A DNA stretch of 46,966 nt from Micavibrio_A sp035759665 (GTDB taxonomy: Bacteria; Pseudomonadota; Alphaproteobacteria; Micavibrionales; Micavibrionaceae): assembly GCA_035759665.1 (NCBI GenBank), contig DASTUM010000038.1, forward strand, positions 1 through 46,966. Direction: 5' to 3'. Within the stretch, counting starts at the first letter, position 1. Every line of letters starts with the position of its first letter. The notes beneath the pieces are model-generated. The model was not told the origin of the DNA, searched no databases, and saw only the letters and a list, made by a program, of their open reading frames with translations. A program made the translations under genes and the position numbers. This document shows positions 32,983 to 42,490 of this stretch, piece by piece.

Positions 32983-35900
32983 TCAGGCGGCTTTACGCCC
33001 CCCCGCATCCTTGGATTTCCGCGGCTCGCGGCCCATGGCGGTGCACAGGATCTGGTAGAGCTTGCCCACATCCGAGGACGAGAACGTCGCGCCCAGCAGG
33101 TCGCCATAGTCGTTCGTGAGAGCCTGGTCGTAGACCTCTTCGAACTGGCGGACGAAGCGGGCCACGTAATTCCTGAACTCGGAATCGAGGCTGTACTTGT
33201 CGCGGATTTTGTCGATCGGCATCTTGTCGCCCATTTCGACGAGGCGGCGGGTAAAGGCTCCGATGTCGCCCGACTGGTACGATTTCCAGGCCTTTTCCTG
33301 AATGCCGCCTTCCGAGATGCGGGTAATATCCACCGACAGCGAGTGCAGGCTCTCCACCACGAATTTGGCCGAGGAAAGGAACGCATCGCGCTTGGCTTTC
33401 CATTCGGAATCGCGGATGGAGTCGATCTGCTTCGTCGCGTCCTGCGCCGCCTTGAACATGGCGTTCGACTGGCGGGAGAATGTGCTCGACGCTTCTTCCG
33501 ACGCCTTCAGCGCCTTCATGGAAACGGTTACGAGGCGCTCCGATTCTTCGGCTAGCCGTTCGCGGACGACTTCGATATCCGACGTAACGCCCTTTGTGCC
33601 CGTTGTAACCTCGTCCAGCTTGCCGGTGATGACGGACACGGCGCGGCTGATCTGGTCCGCGGTGTGGTTTCCGGCCTCGGCCACGGAATAGGCCTGAGTG
33701 GACAATTCCTGACTGTATTCCTTCGAGGTGACGAGGGAGATTTTCATCTGCTCCGCCACTTCGCGGGCGCGCAGCGCAAAGGAATCCCCCGCTTTCTTCA
33801 GTTCCATCAGCGTACCTTGCGACGCCTTGAGCAACTCCTCGGCCTCGCGTTGAACGCCGGCCACGAGGTCTCTGCCCTGCAAAATGGCTTCCTCGCTCGC
33901 GGATTTGAGCTTGCTGCCTTCGGTGAACGCGCGCTCGCCGGCTTCGTCGAACCGGGCGGTAGCTTCCTCCGCAATGGTTTCGGCATGCCCGGCCTGACGC
34001 ATGAATTCCTCGCCCGCGTCTTTCATCTGTGCAACGGCCTGGCCGACGGAAACTGAAAGTTCGCGGAACTGTTCGTCAATTGCCTTCTGGACGGCCTCGA
34101 TCTTCAGAAGCGCCTGATCGGTCGCGAGGTGTATATCGCTCGCCTGATTGTCAAGCGTCGCTTCGATGGTGCGCATCTTGTCGCTCGCGCTTTCGGCGGC
34201 GGCTTCGATGTCGTCCACGCGGTCGCGCAGGTGGTCGGACGAAGATTTCAGAACGGTGGACGCCTCGTCCGCGCCTTCCTTGAGTTTCGTCAGACGTTCG
34301 TCGAAAATCTCGGCGATTTCGGACAAACGGCTCAGATTGCTGTTCGTCGTCTCGTCGAAGTCGCCGCGCAATTTTTCAAGACGCTCCTGCGCCGTGACCG
34401 CCTGATCTACGGCCTTGATATAGATTGGCTCGATCCCCGACGCCGTGCGCTCCAGCGCTTCGGAGACGGAGGCCATCGCGCTCGTCGCCTTGTTGCTTTC
34501 GGCCCCCAGTACGACGATGCGGTTCGTCACGCGGTCTTCGAGCGTGGTGAGTTCGCCGATCGCGCTTTGCGTGTTGCGGGTGATTTCGGTGCAGCTCGTC
34601 TCAATCGTGCTGGTCAGGTTCGCAATATCGTTCTGGGCACTATGCGACAATCCGGCAAGGCGTCCGGCCTGATCTTCGAGCGCGGCGCGGACGGATTCCA
34701 GCTGCGTGAGGCTTTCCGTGACCTTGGCCGACAAATCGTCCTTTTGCGACCCCATATGATCGGTGATCGAGCGCGAATGACCGGCGATCTGCCCTGCGAG
34801 TGTCGAGATATCCTGAGCCTGCGTGCGCAGGATGTCGCGAATTTTCTCGGCGTTCTCCGTGGCCTTGTCCGAAGCGTCGGTAAGATCTTTCACGCGGCGC
34901 GTCAGTGTCGTGGCGATCGCCTCGTGCTTGACATCGGCGTCAGTGACAGCGCGGGTGACGGCCTGCAACGGATACGAGAGCGCTTCGCGCACCTTTTCGA
35001 TCCGCTCGGTCAGAGTTGCCTGCGCGACATTGATTTTCTCCACCTGCTCGTCGACGGAGGCCGAGAGCTTGTTGACCTGTTCATCGGCAAGGCTCGAGGC
35101 CGCCTGAATTTGCTCGCGGCTTTTTTCCAGTATCGAAACAATCTTCTCGACATGGTTGATATTGCCCGCGCCCGCTTCGTTCAGCTGGTCGACGTTCGAC
35201 TTCGTCGTTTCGATCATATTCGCAGCCGTCTTCTGCGCCTCGTCCGTGGCGCGGGTCAGCGATTCGATCGCGCGGCGCACGGCGGTACTGACGCTTTCCG
35301 CGCCGGAGAGCGCGACAGTCATGCCTTCCGACAGCTTGTTCGCCGTTTCGGTTCCGATATTCTCGATGGCGACGACTTTCTGATCCATTCCGTCGATCAC
35401 CTCTTTCAGGCTCGATGCGCGGGTTTCGAGGCGTTCTTCCAGCGCCTCGGTCTTGGTCGAAATATGATCGACCGCTTCCTGAATGACGCTGACGCCGTTG
35501 TTCAGGCGTTGCGAAATCGTTTCCGCCTCGGTGGCGAGGTCTTTCGCGCCTTTGTCGAGGGCTTCGCGGTTTTCGTGAATGGTGGCGCCCGCCGCCGTCA
35601 TGGAATCGACTGTGCGCTTGGTCATGTCTTCAAGGTCGCGGATCTGGCCTTGCAGAGCTTCGCCCAGACGCGCCGTTTCATCCGATACCTGCGCCGTAGC
35701 GCCTGACAGGTCTTTCTTGTGATTTTCAAAATCGCCGGACAATTTTTCGAGTTTGACGGCGATCTCGTCAATGGTCGAACGCAACCCGTCATAAGTGCTT
35801 TCGAGCGTTCCGGATATGCCGTCCGTTTTTTCCTTGGCCGTATCTGCCGCCTCGAGCAGCTTGCCCGCGCCCTTGCCGAGCGCCGCTTCCATTTCCGCCG

Positions 35901-36813
35901 CGCGTTCCAGAACCGTCAGCGTCGCCTGATCCCACGCTTCGGCGCCGGACAGTGTTTTTGCGTCGATATCCGCCGTCCGCTGTTCGATCTCCTCGGTCAG
36001 CGAAAGCAGCTTTGCCGAACGCTCCGTCAGCGTTTCGGCGAGGCGGTCGACATGGAATTCCGTTTTCTTGGAAATGCCCGCCATACCCTGCAGTTCGGAA
36101 CGCAGACCCATGCGCGCGCGGTGGATGGATTTCAGCACGGCCTTCGACGCCGTCGAAAGTTCGGCGGCCTGGCGTACCAGTTCTTCAATATCCTTATGAA
36201 TGACCTGGCTGCGCTCTTCCGACGGGAAGATCATCGCCTGCAATTCGCCCCGCAGGGATTCCGCGTACATATGAATGTCGGAACTGCGCTGAACGAACGC
36301 CAGAATGACCCAGAGCAACGCGACCGGCGCGATGATGCCCGCGATAAAACCGCCCAGCAGGTGCGGCTGCTGCGTCGCCAGTGTCGACCATCCCACATCC
36401 GTCATGATGTAGGACGCGCACAGCCCGATCCAGAGCGCCGTGAAAAACAGCCCGGCATAATGCAGGACGACGTTCCCCGTCTTGCGGCGAAACGGCTTTT
36501 TGTTGGCGGGGGTGAGCATCAGGACTGGCTCGCTCTCCGCCTCGAACAATTCGGCGGCATTCGCCTCGTTGCGTCGCGGGGCGCGGAAAACGTTTTCCTC
36601 TTTCGTCTCTTCCGACGCCGAAGCGCTGATCCTCAGGGTTTTCAGGGAGCCGCCGGAATGGATGGCCATTTCCTTTTTCTCGTTCTTGTCGTTGGCGACC
36701 GCCGCCGCGATCTCCTCCTGCACCTTTTCGAGTTTTTCCCGGGCGCTGTCCACCGTCTTGACGGACGAACTTACGGAAACGGAAGGTTTTTTCGCAGGAG
36801 TGGTATCGGACAT
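32983..36813 (-). CDS. Giant membrane-anchored coiled-coil protein, TipN-like architecture
   Basis: Protein of 1276 residues. The N-terminal 110 residues are charged and probably cytoplasmic. Two transmembrane helices lie at about 115-137 and 151-174. A nearly unbroken heptad-rich coiled coil (Ala, Glu, Thr, Ser, Lys) covers about 180-1130, and a conserved-looking globular C-terminus covers about 1140-1276 (WKSYQSGDIGAFTRRLVEMG, FRNYVARFVRQFEEVYDQAL, FSSSDVGKLYQILCTAMGRE). Caulobacter TipN, a new-pole marker, has the same order: two N-terminal helices, a long coiled coil and a C-terminal domain. The match here is by architecture and by my memory of the C-terminus, not by alignment. No methyl-accepting signalling tip is visible. 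A polarity or scaffold role is inference; PopZ is in the same window. Confidence 0.8.
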   Translation of the reverse strand: MSDTTPAKKPSVSVSSSVKTVDSAREKLEKVQEEIAAAVANDKNEKKEMAIHSGGSLKTLRISASASEETKEENVFRAPRRNEANAAELFEAESEPVLMLTPANKKPFRRKTGNVVLHYAGLFFTALWIGLCASYIMTDVGWSTLATQQPHLLGGFIAGIIAPVALLWVILAFVQRSSDIHMYAESLRGELQAMIFPSEERSQVIHKDIEELVRQAAELSTASKAVLKSIHRARMGLRSELQGMAGISKKTEFHVDRLAETLTERSAKLLSLTEEIEQRTADIDAKTLSGAEAWDQATLTVLERAAEMEAALGKGAGKLLEAADTAKEKTDGISGTLESTYDGLRSTIDEIAVKLEKLSGDFENHKKDLSGATAQVSDETARLGEALQGQIRDLEDMTKRTVDSMTAAGATIHENREALDKGAKDLATEAETISQRLNNGVSVIQEAVDHISTKTEALEERLETRASSLKEVIDGMDQKVVAIENIGTETANKLSEGMTVALSGAESVSTAVRRAIESLTRATDEAQKTAANMIETTKSNVDQLNEAGAGNINHVEKIVSILEKSREQIQAASSLADEQVNKLSASVDEQVEKINVAQATLTERIEKVREALSYPLQAVTRAVTDADVKHEAIATTLTRRVKDLTDASDKATENAEKIRDILRTQAQDISTLAGQIAGHSRSITDHMGSQKDDLSAKVTESLTQLESVRAALEDQAGRLAGLSHSAQNDIANLTSTIETSCTEITRNTQSAIGELTTLEDRVTNRIVVLGAESNKATSAMASVSEALERTASGIEPIYIKAVDQAVTAQERLEKLRGDFDETTNSNLSRLSEIAEIFDERLTKLKEGADEASTVLKSSSDHLRDRVDDIEAAAESASDKMRTIEATLDNQASDIHLATDQALLKIEAVQKAIDEQFRELSVSVGQAVAQMKDAGEEFMRQAGHAETIAEEATARFDEAGERAFTEGSKLKSASEEAILQGRDLVAGVQREAEELLKASQGTLMELKKAGDSFALRAREVAEQMKISLVTSKEYSQELSTQAYSVAEAGNHTADQISRAVSVITGKLDEVTTGTKGVTSDIEVVRERLAEESERLVTVSMKALKASEEASSTFSRQSNAMFKAAQDATKQIDSIRDSEWKAKRDAFLSSAKFVVESLHSLSVDITRISEGGIQEKAWKSYQSGDIGAFTRRLVEMGDKMPIDKIRDKYSLDSEFRNYVARFVRQFEEVYDQALTNDYGDLLGATFSSSDVGKLYQILCTAMGREPRKSKDAGGRKAA

Positions 36814-36946
36814 GCCGGGATTCCCTTGGCTGAAAAGTGAAAATTGTGATGATTGAATATCTTATAAAGACACGCTCACATTTCACTCGCAAGGCGCGCG
36901 AATCAGTTTTCCACAGAATGGTTTTAACCTTTTGTCATTTAACGCC

Positions 36947-37015
36947 CCGTCACCGTGGAGCGCGCAGCGCGACGCGGCAATCCAGAGATTGCTTCGGCTA
37001 CGCCTCGCAACGACG
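36947..37015. repeat. Palindromic repeat, class A, shortened copy 3
   Basis: CCGTCACCGTGGAGCGCG with internal GCGACGCGGCAATCCAG and CCTCGCAACGACGG. The ends have drifted and the middle is deleted relative to 19766-19869. Confidence 0.7.
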
Positions 37016-37024
37016 GCTGTTTCT

Positions 37025-37546
37025 CTATTGCTGGCAGAACGGGTGCGACACGGGATGGGACGGGCTGATGTCCGCAGCCCACGCCTTGATCTCCGCCGTG
37101 CTCATCTTGTCCACCTTGGGAAGGCGCGGAGCGAAGTTGGCGCAGAAAATATCCGGGCGCATCTTGGCGGCGTCTGTCGAAACCTTGTTGGCGAGACTGG
37201 TGCGCAGATTATGGAAGGCCAGTTCCGGATTCGACTGCCCGGCCAGAGCGAAATAATTGATGAGCGTGTTCTCGTATCCGCCGATCAGGTTCGCGTTTCG
37301 GGCCGTAATTTCCTGGTACTGCTGATAAAAATTCTTCCAGCCGCGCGGCGTCATGTGCTGGCAGTTCAGGGCGATGACCATCAGTTCGGAATGGATGCGT
37401 ATGCCCTGCTCGGCTTCGGCCTCTTCGAGGGTATAGCACTGGCGGCCTGCTTCGGCGGGAACGCCGACATCGACCTTCATTTGCGCCTGCGCCGGAACGG
37501 CCAGAAGGCAGAGGAACAAAGACGCCAAAAACTTTTTCATAAACAT
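37025..37546 (-). CDS. Small periplasmic protein of unknown function
   Basis: Protein of 173 residues with a clear signal peptide (KKFLASLFLCLLAVPAQAQ, cleavage after AQA). The mature part has four Cys (in GRQCYTL, ALNCQHM, DIFCANF, HPFCQQ), so two disulfides are likely. Helical character, no enzymatic motif. I do not recognise the family. It starts 4 bases after the stop of the upstream dehydrogenase gene, and may be co-transcribed with it. Confidence 0.8.
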   Translation of the reverse strand: MFMKKFLASLFLCLLAVPAQAQMKVDVGVPAEAGRQCYTLEEAEAEQGIRIHSELMVIALNCQHMTPRGWKNFYQQYQEITARNANLIGGYENTLINYFALAGQSNPELAFHNLRTSLANKVSTDAAKMRPDIFCANFAPRLPKVDKMSTAEIKAWAADISPSHPVSHPFCQQ

Positions 37547-37550
37547 TCCT

Positions 37551-38495
37551 TTACTGGACAGGCGTTAATAGCGGATCGCCCCTGAAATGGGCAAGCAAAT
37601 TCGAAACAACCAGCCCGCCCATGATAGCGCGCGTTTCCACGGTAGCAGAGCCGACATGCGGGAGTAAAACGACGTTATCCATCTTAACAAGCGGCGCGGG
37701 CACATGCGGCTCGGCAGCGTAGACATCGAGTCCCGCCCCCGCTATTTTCTTTTCGGTCAAGGCGTTGACAAGATCTTCTTCATGTACGACCGATCCGCGG
37801 GAAATATTGATGAGGAACCCGTTCGGCCCGAGCGCCTCCAGAATCGGCGCATGAACCAGATGACGCGTCGCTGCACCCCCCGGACAGGCCAGAATGAGGT
37901 AGTCACTCTCTTCAGCCATTACTTTAAGATCGGCCTGGAACCCATAGGGAATATTCTCTTTTTTACGTGGACCGTTATAAATAATCTTGAGGCCGAATGC
38001 CTCGCAACGCTTCGCAATCGCCTGCCCGATGCGCCCCATGCCGACGATCCCCGCCGTCTTGCCGGAAAGCGTCCTGCCAAGCGGCGGCGTATGATTGTGC
38101 CGCCACTTGTCCACGCGCACGAACATGTCCGATTCGCAAATCCGGCGCGATACGGCCAGCAGCAGCGATAGGGCGATATCCGCCGTGTCGTTCGTGAGCA
38201 CGTCCGGCGTGTTCGTCACGGCGATCCCCCGATTCCTTGCGGCTTCGAGATCGATATTGTCCGTCCCCACGGCGAACTGGGCGATGATTTCAAGATTGGG
38301 CAGCGCCTCGATCAATGTCTTCGACACCGGTACATAATAAACGGACGCGATGGCGACGATATCGCTGGCCCGCTCGCGAATGACCGCCTCGGGATCGCGC
38401 TCCTTCCATAACTGTATGACATCGAAATGTTTTTCCAGTTCCGCCACTTCGCTTGGCAAAATCTGGTTTCCCATGACGAGGAGCGCGCGTTTCAT
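37551..38495 (-). CDS. D-2-hydroxyacid dehydrogenase (glyoxylate/hydroxypyruvate reductase type)
   Basis: NAD(P)-dependent dehydrogenase of 314 residues. The nucleotide loop is GIVGMGRIGQAIAKR, with NGPRKK after the second strand; an Arg-Lys there suggests NADP preference. Catalytic Arg in LINISRGSVVHE, Glu in DVYAAEPHVP, His in VLLPHVGSAT. Substrate not settled; glyoxylate or hydroxypyruvate is most likely. Divergent from miaB, with 54 bases between starts. Confidence 0.9.
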   Translation of the reverse strand: MKRALLVMGNQILPSEVAELEKHFDVIQLWKERDPEAVIRERASDIVAIASVYYVPVSKTLIEALPNLEIIAQFAVGTDNIDLEAARNRGIAVTNTPDVLTNDTADIALSLLLAVSRRICESDMFVRVDKWRHNHTPPLGRTLSGKTAGIVGMGRIGQAIAKRCEAFGLKIIYNGPRKKENIPYGFQADLKVMAEESDYLILACPGGAATRHLVHAPILEALGPNGFLINISRGSVVHEEDLVNALTEKKIAGAGLDVYAAEPHVPAPLVKMDNVVLLPHVGSATVETRAIMGGLVVSNLLAHFRGDPLLTPVQ

Positions 38496-38549
38496 GCTGA
38501 TTTCCTTGATTCTATACAGGCTTCATGGTTTATAACGCTCGGAAAGACC

Positions 38550-39917
38550 ATGGACAAGAACGATCAGAAAAAGCTGTATATCAAGACCTGGGGCTGTCAG
38601 ATGAACGTCTATGACAGCCGCCGGATGGCCGACATTTTGTCGCCGCTTGGCTATACCGCCACGGAAACACCCGAAGATGCCGACATGGTGATCCTCAACA
38701 CCTGCCACATCCGCGAAAAAGCCACCGACAAAGTCTTCTCCGAAATAGGCCGCCTGCGCGATATCAAGGAAGAGCGCGCCGCCGAAGGCAAGAAAACCCT
38801 GATCGCCGTCGCCGGGTGCGTGGCTCAGGCCGAAGGCGAATTCATCATGGAACGCGCCAAATCCGTCGACATGGTGTTCGGCCCGCAGGCGTATCACGAA
38901 CTTCCCGAAATGATCGTGAAGGCGACGGGCGAACGTATTGTAAACACTGAACTAAATGTCGATACGAAATTCGACATGCTTGCCGGCGAGACCCTCAACC
39001 ACGGGCCGGCGGCGTTTCTTTCCGTTCAGGAAGGGTGTGATAAATTCTGCACATTCTGCGTCGTTCCCTATACGCGCGGCGCTGAATATTCGCGTCCTGT
39101 CTCGCAAATCATGGACGAAGCGAAGCGCATGGCGGACAACGGCGCGCGCGAAATCACGCTGCTCGGCCAGAACGTCAACGCTTTCCACGGCGAAGGACCG
39201 GACGGAAAAATCTGGGGCCTGGGCCGCCTGATTGAGGAAGTGGCGCAGATTGATGTCATTGAACGCATCCGTTACACCACCTCGCATCCCTGCGATATGA
39301 AAGACGAATTGATTTTCGCCCACAGGGATATCCCCAAACTTATGCCCTATATGCACCTTCCCGTGCAGTCGGGATCGGATCGCATTTTAAAGGCGATGAA
39401 CCGCAAACATACCGCGCAATCCTATCTCGATATTCTGGATCGCGTGCGCGAAGTCCGCCCGGACATCGCCCTGTCTTCCGATTTCATCGTCGGCTTCCCC
39501 GGCGAAACCGACGAAGACTTCGAAGCGACGATGGAACTGGTGCGCAAGGTCGGCTACCAGTCCGCTTATTCCTTCAAATATTCCGCCCGCCCCGGAACGC
39601 CCGCAGCCGCCATTCAGGCCGCGCTCGTCCGCGAAGAAGTGAAACAGGAGCGCCTCGTCCGCCTGCAATCCTTGCTGACCAAACAATTCGAAGCCTTCAA
39701 TGCCCGCACCGTGGGGCTGACCGTTCCCGTCCTCGTCGAACGCGCTTCCCCCAAAAAAGGCCAGATGCAAGGCCGTTCACCGTGGAACCAGTCCGTGAAT
39801 TTCGACGCCTCCGAACGGCTTATCGGCGAGATCGTGGACGTAGCCATCGAAGGATCGTCCGCAACGGCCCTTCGCGGCACTGTGGAGACCATTGAATTAA
39901 TTCACAAATCCGCCTAA
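38550..39917 (+). CDS. miaB: MiaB, tRNA-i6A37 methylthiotransferase
   Basis: Radical SAM enzyme of 455 residues that adds 2-methylthio to i6A37 of tRNA. The N-terminal cluster Cys residues are in KTWGCQMNVYDS, LNTCHIREKA and AVAGCVAQAEG; the radical SAM CxxxCxxC is QEGCDKFCTFCVVPYTRG; a TRAM domain (GQMQGRSPWNQSVNF) ends the protein. I chose the ATG at 38550 because the upstream extension reads through the divergent dehydrogenase gene. It begins the block miaB-phoH-ybeY-corC-lnt. Confidence 0.96.
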   Translation: MDKNDQKKLYIKTWGCQMNVYDSRRMADILSPLGYTATETPEDADMVILNTCHIREKATDKVFSEIGRLRDIKEERAAEGKKTLIAVAGCVAQAEGEFIMERAKSVDMVFGPQAYHELPEMIVKATGERIVNTELNVDTKFDMLAGETLNHGPAAFLSVQEGCDKFCTFCVVPYTRGAEYSRPVSQIMDEAKRMADNGAREITLLGQNVNAFHGEGPDGKIWGLGRLIEEVAQIDVIERIRYTTSHPCDMKDELIFAHRDIPKLMPYMHLPVQSGSDRILKAMNRKHTAQSYLDILDRVREVRPDIALSSDFIVGFPGETDEDFEATMELVRKVGYQSAYSFKYSARPGTPAAAIQAALVREEVKQERLVRLQSLLTKQFEAFNARTVGLTVPVLVERASPKKGQMQGRSPWNQSVNFDASERLIGEIVDVAIEGSSATALRGTVETIELIHKSA

Positions 39918-40013
39918 AGATAGCCTATGTTAACTATTTTGTGCGATCCTGAAACCATCGGTTAAAAACAAAGAGGCAGCGCCATTTCGAAGGACAGTGA
40001 CAGACGGGTCTCC

Positions 40014-40991
40014 ATGACCTTTCAAGACAACAGCCTTATTCCGCTGCTGTTCGGGGAGCACAACTCCCATCTCCATTATCTCGAAGACGTTTTGAACGTG
40101 GACATCGCGTCGCGCGGCAACACCGTATCGATCAAAGGCCCCGCGAAAGCGATGCAAACCGCCGAAGCGGTTCTGGAGATGATGTGGTCGCGCCTCGAAA
40201 AAAATCAGGATGTGTCGATCAGCGACGTCGACGCCGCTCTTCGCTTCGCCCGCGGCGAGCGCACGGGTACGATCGAACCCGGCCCGCATTCCGCCCGCGA
40301 AAACTTCCTCGATGAAAAAGCCGGGATCAAAGGCGGCGGTTCCGCCAAGGTCGTCAATCCGCGCTCGCCAAACCAGTCTCTTTATATCGACGCTATGCGC
40401 AAGAACGCCATGGTGTTCGGAATCGGCCCCGCCGGTACGGGGAAAACCTTCCTCGCCGTCGCCGCCGCCGTCGAAATGTACCGCTCCGGCGATGTCGAAC
40501 GCCTTGTTTTCACGCGCCCGGCCGTCGAAGCGGGCGAGCGGCTCGGCTTCCTGCCCGGCGACCTTCTTGAAAAGATCGACCCGTATCTGCGCCCCATCTA
40601 CGACGCCCTGCGTGAACTGATGCCCGGCGAAACCGTGCAAAAGAAAATGGTAAGCGGCGATATAGAGATCGCCCCGCTCGCCTTCATGCGGGGCCGTACG
40701 CTTAAAAACGCATTCGTCGTCCTCGACGAGGCGCAGAACACCACCGCCATGCAGATGAAAATGTTCCTGACCCGCATGGGGCAAGGCACGCGCATGGTCA
40801 TCACGGGCGACCCCACGCAGACCGACCTTCCGGGCGGCACGACGTCGGGGCTCAGACAGGCCATCGATATCCTGAAAGACATACCCGAAGTCGCCTTCAT
40901 TCATTTCGACAAAAGCGACGTCGTCCGCCACAAACTCGTCAGCAAGATCATTCACGCCTACGACAGCCATGACGCCCGCAACAAAAACTAA
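40014..40991 (+). CDS. ybeZ: PhoH-family ATPase (YbeZ)
   Basis: Protein of 325 residues with an N-terminal KH-like region (about 25-65) and a P-loop domain: Walker A GPAGTGKTF at 138-146, VEAGERLGFLPGDLLEKIDP, and Walker B FVVLDEAQNTT. Partner of the RNase YbeY in RNA maturation; the pair is nearly always adjacent. The end overlaps the ybeY start by 23 bases. A 96-base gap separates it from miaB. Confidence 0.94.
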   Translation: MTFQDNSLIPLLFGEHNSHLHYLEDVLNVDIASRGNTVSIKGPAKAMQTAEAVLEMMWSRLEKNQDVSISDVDAALRFARGERTGTIEPGPHSARENFLDEKAGIKGGGSAKVVNPRSPNQSLYIDAMRKNAMVFGIGPAGTGKTFLAVAAAVEMYRSGDVERLVFTRPAVEAGERLGFLPGDLLEKIDPYLRPIYDALRELMPGETVQKKMVSGDIEIAPLAFMRGRTLKNAFVVLDEAQNTTAMQMKMFLTRMGQGTRMVITGDPTQTDLPGGTTSGLRQAIDILKDIPEVAFIHFDKSDVVRHKLVSKIIHAYDSHDARNKN

Positions 40992-41496
40992 CCTTGAGAT
41001 CGACGTCACGGTTTCCGACCCTGACTGGACGACGTCCTTCCTGGACGTGGAAAAACTTGCAGGAAGCGGGATGAAGCTGACGCTGCGCATGGCGGTGCTT
41101 CCGAAAAAAATTCTGGGCAGAGATATCGAGGCGTCGATCGTCCTCGCCAACGACGATCTGATCCAGATACTGAATCGCGAATATCGCAAAAAGGACGCGC
41201 CGACCAACGTGCTGACCTTCGCTTCGCTGGATTCGAACGACCCGATTCCGCCGAACGCCCCCTATCCCCTCGGCGACGTCATCCTTTCCTTCCAGACCAT
41301 CGACCGCGAAGCGCGCGAACAGGGAAAATTCTTTAAAGACCATTTTTTACACATGGTCGTGCACGGCACGTTGCACCTGCTGGGCTATGACCACGAAACG
41401 GAAGACGAGGCCAACATCATGGAATCGCTGGAAATTCGTATTTTAGAAAAGATGAATGTTCAAAACCCTTACATGGAAAAGCTCCCTATGGCATAA
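40969..41496 (+). CDS. ybeY: YbeY, rRNA maturation endoribonuclease
   Basis: Zinc endoribonuclease of 175 residues for 16S rRNA 3'-end maturation and ribosome quality control. The metal site H-x3-H-x5-H is seen as HMVVHGTLHLLGYDH, with the family's LNREYRKKDAPTNVLTF and GDVILS motifs. Its start lies inside the end of phoH, giving translational coupling. Confidence 0.96.
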   Translation: MTPATKTNLEIDVTVSDPDWTTSFLDVEKLAGSGMKLTLRMAVLPKKILGRDIEASIVLANDDLIQILNREYRKKDAPTNVLTFASLDSNDPIPPNAPYPLGDVILSFQTIDREAREQGKFFKDHFLHMVVHGTLHLLGYDHETEDEANIMESLEIRILEKMNVQNPYMEKLPMA

Positions 41497-41506
41497 TGCC
41501 GGGGCT

Positions 41507-42451
41507 ATGTTGAGAGCTATGTCAGACGACGATGAACCGCCTTTGCGGGCGAAATCCGTAACCTTCCCTTCCGCTTCAGTGCCGCGAGTGAAATCCACGA
41601 CCGCTTCGTGGTTCAGAAGTTTTCTGCGCGGGAAGCCCACCAATTCGAATCAGCTTCAGGACGCCATCGAGGATTACATCGAGGAGCTGAAAGAGGCAGA
41701 CGAAGACGCCTCCGTCGTCGAAAACCAGAAAACCTTCATCACCAACGTCATAAACACGCGTGACATGAAGGTCGCGGACGTAATGGTTCCCCGCGCCGAC
41801 ATCGCCGCGATCGACGTCGAATCCACGCCCGAAGATTTAAAAGAACTTTTCGGCCAGCATCAATTCTCCCGCTTTCCCGTTTACCGCGACAGCCTCGACA
41901 ATGTGATCGGCATCATCCACATCAAGGACATCCTGTCTCGCATGATGCACGGCACGACGTACAAAATCTCCGAACTCGTGCGCGAAGTTATGTTCGTTTC
42001 CCCCTCGCTTCCCGTCATGGATATGTTCGTGATGATGCGCGAGGACAAAAAACACATGGCGCTGGTCGTCGACGAACATGGCGGCATCGACGGCCTCGTT
42101 ACCATCATCGACGTGATCGAGGCTATCGTCGGCGACATCGAAGACGAATTCGATATCGAAGAACAGCCGCAGATCATCGAAAAGCCCGACGGCTCCCTCG
42201 TCGCCGACGGACGCATGGATATCGAGGAATTCGAGGAACGTTACGGCGCGATCCTCCACCCTGAAGAGCGCGAAGACGTCGATACGCTGGGCGGCCTCGC
42301 CGCGCATATCGCCGGCCGCCTCCCCAAGCGCGGCGAAAGCTTTACGCACACCTCGGGCATGGTTCTGGAAGTGGCCGAGGCCGATTCCCGCCGCGTCAAA
42401 CGGCTGCGCCTTCGCAATATCCCCACCGTCCAGCCGAACGACGAAGTCTAG
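41507..42451 (+). CDS. corC: CorC/HlyC-family CBS-domain protein (YbeX)
   Basis: Protein of 314 residues without the membrane domain of larger relatives. Two CBS domains at about 75-200 (VADVMVPRADIAAID, SRFPVYRDSLDNVIGIIHIK, MALVVDEHGGIDGLVTIIDV) and the C-terminal CorC transporter-associated domain (ADGRMDIEEFEERYG..VDTLGGLAAHIAGRLP). It is linked to magnesium handling and ribosome function. The frame is open from 41456; I took the ATG at 41507, 10 bases after ybeY, but 41519 is also possible. Confidence 0.92.
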   Translation: MLRAMSDDDEPPLRAKSVTFPSASVPRVKSTTASWFRSFLRGKPTNSNQLQDAIEDYIEELKEADEDASVVENQKTFITNVINTRDMKVADVMVPRADIAAIDVESTPEDLKELFGQHQFSRFPVYRDSLDNVIGIIHIKDILSRMMHGTTYKISELVREVMFVSPSLPVMDMFVMMREDKKHMALVVDEHGGIDGLVTIIDVIEAIVGDIEDEFDIEEQPQIIEKPDGSLVADGRMDIEEFEERYGAILHPEEREDVDTLGGLAAHIAGRLPKRGESFTHTSGMVLEVAEADSRRVKRLRLRNIPTVQPNDEV

Positions 42452-42490
42452 CCCTCGCAAAGCGGGGCCTGATCCTCTATATTGCCGGGC

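Noticed and set aside
34129..35706. 525-codon plus-strand frame
   Set aside because: Antisense to the coiled-coil protein gene; Arg-rich, low-complexity translation without any family feature.
36905..36925. Possible DnaA box or origin (TTTTCCACA)
   Set aside because: A single loose match without a cluster, AT-rich unwinding element or origin genes.
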